A stretch of DNA of 64,000 nucleotides from Fasciolopsis buskii (lineage: Eukaryota; Platyhelminthes; Trematoda; Plagiorchiida; Fasciolidae). Below are positions 60,299-64,000 of the stretch, piece by piece. The notes under the pieces were generated by a model, which saw only the letters and a list, made by a program, of their open reading frames with translations, searched no databases and was not told where the DNA came from. The stretch is taken from assembly GCA_008360955.1 (NCBI GenBank), contig LUCM01008442.1, positions 74,440-138,439 on the forward strand, given 5' to 3'. Made by a program: the position numbers and the translations under genes. Position 1 is the first letter of the stretch. Every line of letters starts with the position of its first letter.

Positions 60299-60445
60299 GA
60301 CAACAACAACCGCCGATATTGTTGCCAACAAATGATTATGTTTTTGTTGTTTTTCATGATTCAGTTGACGACGGTGACTGAAATGATAACGCCAATGGCG
60401 ATAATTAAACTAATAATAATAATAACGGTAATAGTAGTAATGACA
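60299..60445. repeat. trinucleotide-rich tract
   Basis: Patches of (ACA)n near 60300, (AAT)n near 60410-60425 and (GTA)n near 60430 form a low-complexity stretch of about 150 bp. Confidence 0.75.
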
Positions 60446-60459
60446 GCAACACCTGAAAT

Positions 60460-60655
60460 TTTAGTCCCAGGTTAGGTTGGCCACCATTCGAAGTCCATTT
60501 TTCACGCACAAACCTCAGGGTATCCGTTCTCACTGTTATTAGAGTTGATCATTGGTGCATATCCTTCGTCGCTGCCAGGGTTCGAACCTGAATTTTCCAA
60601 ATGTAAGCCGCGTCAACAGCTCCCGTCTATACTAACCAGAATTATCCGGTTAAGT
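60460..60655 (-). repeat. SINE-like repeat with intact B box
   Basis: On the minus strand GGTTAGTATAGACGGGAGC (A-box position) is followed by CATTTGGAAAATTCAGGTTCGAACCCTGGC, which contains a perfect B box (GGTTCGAACCC). The body runs to about 60460. It shares the TTTGGAAA..TC.GGTTC block with the copy at 20770-21005. Confidence 0.55.
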
Positions 60656-63060
60656 TTGTTCAGATGCTGCCCTTAATAGCAGCCAGCAATGCTCGATAGC
60701 CTCAAAGAGAGACGCGGTGCCTGTCCCCTTGATTTCACCCGAATCCTGTGTTTTGATGCATTTAGTGTCTAAATATAAAACTTAACCATCAGGAGCATGT
60801 GATGCCATGCTTGTACAGTTGCCAGTCAAGCAAAACTTTCTCTTCTAGATCACTGGTAACATGCATTGACTGAGTATATTAGGTTGTTAATTGATTTAAG
60901 CGCCCAGATGATTGTTAGTTGGTAGTTAGTTTATCAGACATAGAGTCGGCGTCAGCACCGTAGATTTGACTGCCGATCACCCAATTGCGGCGTCCACGGC
61001 AACGGCTTTACATCTTGTTATCAGTCAGAGATCAGCTTCACTCAACGACAATAGGGTCAATCGTGCCATACAGCTCGTTTTGTGGCAGAATCTCGTTTGA
61101 ATCACTAAGAGTGTCCGTGGATGGTGAGCTCTTTTGCAACCACAACATTAACTTGTTGGTGGTCTTCGTCCGTTAGACAAAATAACATGCAGAAAGAGGA
61201 CAAATGGTCCTAAGTTTTTATTTTTAATTGTATGTAACATTATAAATGAATGAGAAGACAACTTTCTCTTAGTGATTCAAATGGGATTCTAGTGGGAAAA
61301 CCAATATCAGCTTGTACAGGTATAGGGTTGGTTGAACAGGAAAGTACCGGGTAGGTATATTTGACCAGCAGCGAAACCGTTCATATACTTTTGAGGAAAT
61401 TTCGTTCTATCATTTATAACCGGTACTACTACTACTACGGTACTACTTGCAACCAGCAGCATGACCGTTCAGTAAAGAAGCTATGGCAATACTGCCGGCG
61501 TTTACATGCTGTGGTCTTCGCAGTACTGGTAGGATGTGTTGGGGGTTCTCTATTACTCAGAAGTTGGGCGTAATACACTGGGCCCTGGAATTTAATCTTC
61601 AAAAGAAGCAATGAATCATAGAAGGTTTAAAGTGGTTGACTAACGCTTTGCACATACCTTGTGGTGGTGTATAGTGGTGGCCACTTGATGACATGCTAGG
61701 AAATTAGGAGAACCTAAACCAGCGGTTTGGCTGGGTACATGCGTTTAGAACGGCGGATCTATAAATTCCCCAAAACAATAGTTGTATATAACAGATGCTA
61801 TGGCTCAGTGCCCCAGTCAGTTGTTTTGTACCATTTGAGAACTTTCTTCTGCTGTAAGTAGACGATGCAATGAAGCAGCAACCAAAGCCAGAACACTTTG
61901 GTAGAACTTAAGTGGTTGTAAAAACTGCAAGGAATTAGCATCGAATAGGTGTATGCTTGTAAAAAGGATTTTATAACCGGTATCTGGCAAGTAGTTTTAT
62001 ACTCCCTGGTTAATCGCAGCGCTTATTGACATGGTCAAGAATTTATCGGGTTATAAAAAATATTGCATAGATGGATGTCCAGACTACATTTGCGCGGCTG
62101 CCAACACGTTTCACGATCACTAAGCCTCAGTTTAGTCCGTGAGCGACCCAAAACACTAGTTCAACTAATCCACACCAACATTCCAGCTTGTACAAAGAAC
62201 GCTATGAGAAATAGAACAATAAATTTATCTTTCTTTTTATCCTGGAAATTTTCCATCTAAATTAACGACCTTCGAGATAATTTGGAATTTGAAAGTAATA
62301 CGCGGGGTTTAATTTCTCTCAAATTTCATGCTTCATCGTTCCTGGATAAAAAAGAATAGTGCTGGGTATTGAACAAACATGAATCAAAGAGAAAATCGAA
62401 TTTTCGTACTGAGCACTTCTGGTCGTCGGCGTGTCAAGATCGCCGTTGCCTAAGGCCACGCAACGAGGTATCTGGTAACTTCCAATAAATGGAACTCATC
62501 GGTGTTCATGTGTAAAATATCATAAACCCATTCAGTTTCTCCTTATGCACACATGGTATTTATTACCGTCGCTAACTACGATCTGGAAGCCAAGAATAAA
62601 TGAATATGACTAATCATGAATCGGTCCTAGTAACTTTGGTCAGTACTTGGCGCAAATCTTTTATCAAGCCGAGCTGAGACCATGAAGTCCGTTTGACTTG
62701 CATAAAAAACAAAACGGAAATTTTTATCGCAGAAACCTCGTTTAGCCTGAGAATGTACGGTAGAATTTTGTACTGTGGTCAGCTTTCAAACTATCTCGGA
62801 ACTGTTAAATGGCTTGGAATTACCTCGGAATGAATACGCAGCTCCATACCACAACGTCCTTCTCACCCATATTTATTTCCAAACTGATTTAATGAGAAGA
62901 CAGCCAGTGCTTCTTGCATTACCAGTGTACGGATATGTATGTGTCAAAAAGCCATTTTTCAAGGTAACGGGGATGAGATTTCAATAATTCATCACGATAA
63001 AAATACACATAATTTAAACATAAGTGCGGAAAATTTGAAAAATGGCATAGTTGAAATTTC
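60656..63060. other. no recognisable gene
   Basis: Several frames of 60-70 codons (60985-61176, 61361-61573, 62063-62260, 62775-62987, all plus) lack domain and splice support. A short (ACT)n run lies near 61425. Confidence 0.4.
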
Positions 63061-63074
63061 GTCCACGGGAATGG

Positions 63075-63345
63075 CGCTTTTCCCTGGGACGAGCCCTGTT
63101 CAAGTGGATTAGGCGTTTGTCAACTCCAAAAGGTCATAGATTCGAATCCCAAGTTTGCCGATCTCTTTAATGGTAGATGGCTATTCGATGGCGACCAGCT
63201 CCTTATGATGTCTGTTCTTTTGGGATCCCATGTGTTTCTATGCCGATTCAACTTCATTTGATTCTGGTCCCCCCACCTGTCCGTATGATGGACTCCACAG
63301 GTCATGGAAAACGCCTCAACTGCACTGATGCATGAAGTATGCGAT
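63075..63345 (+). repeat. SINE-like repeat
   Basis: AGTGGATTAGGCGTTTG (A-box-like), then about 30 bp to AGATTCGAATCCC (a near-perfect B box), is followed by a body with GATGGCTATTCGATGGCGACC. The minus-strand frame at 63120-63371 is its antisense shadow. It is a different subfamily from the copies with the TTGGCAGTC body. Confidence 0.5.
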
Positions 63346-63941
63346 ATAAAAGGAGGATTCGCTTGAAGCACGGTTTAGGGACGACTATATGGGAGTTCGA
63401 TTGTTGTTTGTTAAAATCAACTGCATCAACCAGGTCTATTTTCCTAGATAGATTTCTGCATTAGCCCGGTTTTGTCATCTTAACATGCTGAATACTGTCT
63501 CACCCGAGATTTTTCTCTTAATTTCCCTTTGAACCTATTACAATCCGCCTGTCAATTAATTGTCCGAAAAGTGTCTTCTGATAAGAGCTTCAGCTTCTTA
63601 GAACCGCAATTAACAATTGGGAAAGTGATGAGAGATAAAGAGTTGAGAGATCTGCCAAGAGGCTCGACATCCCTTAGATGCTCAACAGTACCCTGCGTAA
63701 ATAAGCACTCAAAGGCATGATATCACAAGTGCCCGCTAATGAGTAGTAGCATGCCGGCCAACATTAAGGTCCAATTGCTTCCCAATCCATTTGAATCGCA
63801 CAAATCAGTTGATATTAGCCAAACTGCTCTGAATGGTATTTTTAACACCAGATTAAACAAATCTATTTTTTATATTTTAGTAGCAGGAGATTGAATGTTT
63901 TCATGAGATAAGTCATCATGTGATATCATTGTTCAACTCAC

Positions 63942-64000
63942 CATGAAGAAACCATGGAAGCACTGTACAGCTGTTTCATCCTTGTTAGGAATCATGAGCA
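63942..64000 (-). CDS. partial paralogue of the 23-kb exon, cut by the window edge
   Basis: On the minus strand the sequence from the window end reads in frame LMIPNKDETAVQC, matching the 23011-23160 exon. It then differs (FHGFFM instead of LVLPCNLN) with a 6-bp deletion that keeps the frame, and exits at the same GTGAGT donor position. In-frame change with a kept donor argues for a true paralogous exon. The rest of the exon and its acceptor lie beyond position 64000. Confidence 0.45.

Noticed and set aside
60580..60655. Minus-strand tRNA-like sequence with GGTTCGAACCC
   Set aside because: A- and B-box-like blocks are present, but the ends do not form a 7-bp acceptor stem and the body continues as repeat DNA.
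1..64000. CRISPR arrays, prokaryotic operons, defence systems, rRNA
   Set aside because: No regularly spaced direct repeats, no adjacent long co-directional frames with ribosome-binding sites, and no conserved rRNA segments were seen. The window is eukaryotic in character.

Overview
The window looks like nuclear DNA of a flatworm, most likely a digenean trematode. This is inferred from the mix of decayed retroelements (a Penelope-like element with a GIY-YIG tail, two LINE remnants of trematode style, and several tRNA-derived SINE-like repeats), from genes split into short exons with GT..AG borders, and from the absence of long open frames or bacterial gene organisation. No species can be named from sequence alone. 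Coding density is very low.

Layout. 1-5.6 kb: one possible exon, a SINE-like repeat, a dead Penelope-like element (about 3.16-4.12 kb), AT and CA microsatellites. 5.6-18 kb: mostly featureless non-coding DNA with one plausible minus-strand terminal exon (8959-9162). 18.08-22.18 kb: the best gene of the window, three exons with matching splice phases that encode a Cys-rich ectodomain, one membrane segment and a tail with two PY-type motifs, i.e. a Shisa/WBP1/VOPP1-like membrane adaptor. 22.5-31.55 kb: a structurally abnormal block. A 150-bp minus-strand exon (23011-23160) sits next to a 3.5-kb segment that is repeated in inverted orientation on the far side of a 10-N gap. Directly after the gap comes a perfect inverted repeat (two 747-bp arms, 23-bp spacer). 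I read this as a probable assembly or read fold-back artefact, though a real palindrome is not excluded. 31.6-46 kb: sparse, with possible single exons and SINE-like copies. 46.0-47.1 kb (+): degraded CR1-like LINE reverse transcriptase. 48.05-51.0 kb (-): a nearly full-length dead LINE carrying endonuclease, reverse transcriptase and C-terminus. 53.9-57.8 kb: a SINE-like copy and two candidate exons, one with a signal peptide. 60-64 kb: SINE-like repeats, microsatellites and, at the very edge, a diverged paralogue of the 23-kb exon.

No operon, rRNA, intact tRNA, CRISPR or prokaryotic defence system is visible, and I found no convincing new biological system. The points most worth checking are the palindrome/gap structure, the split Shisa-like gene, and the duplicated 150-bp exon.
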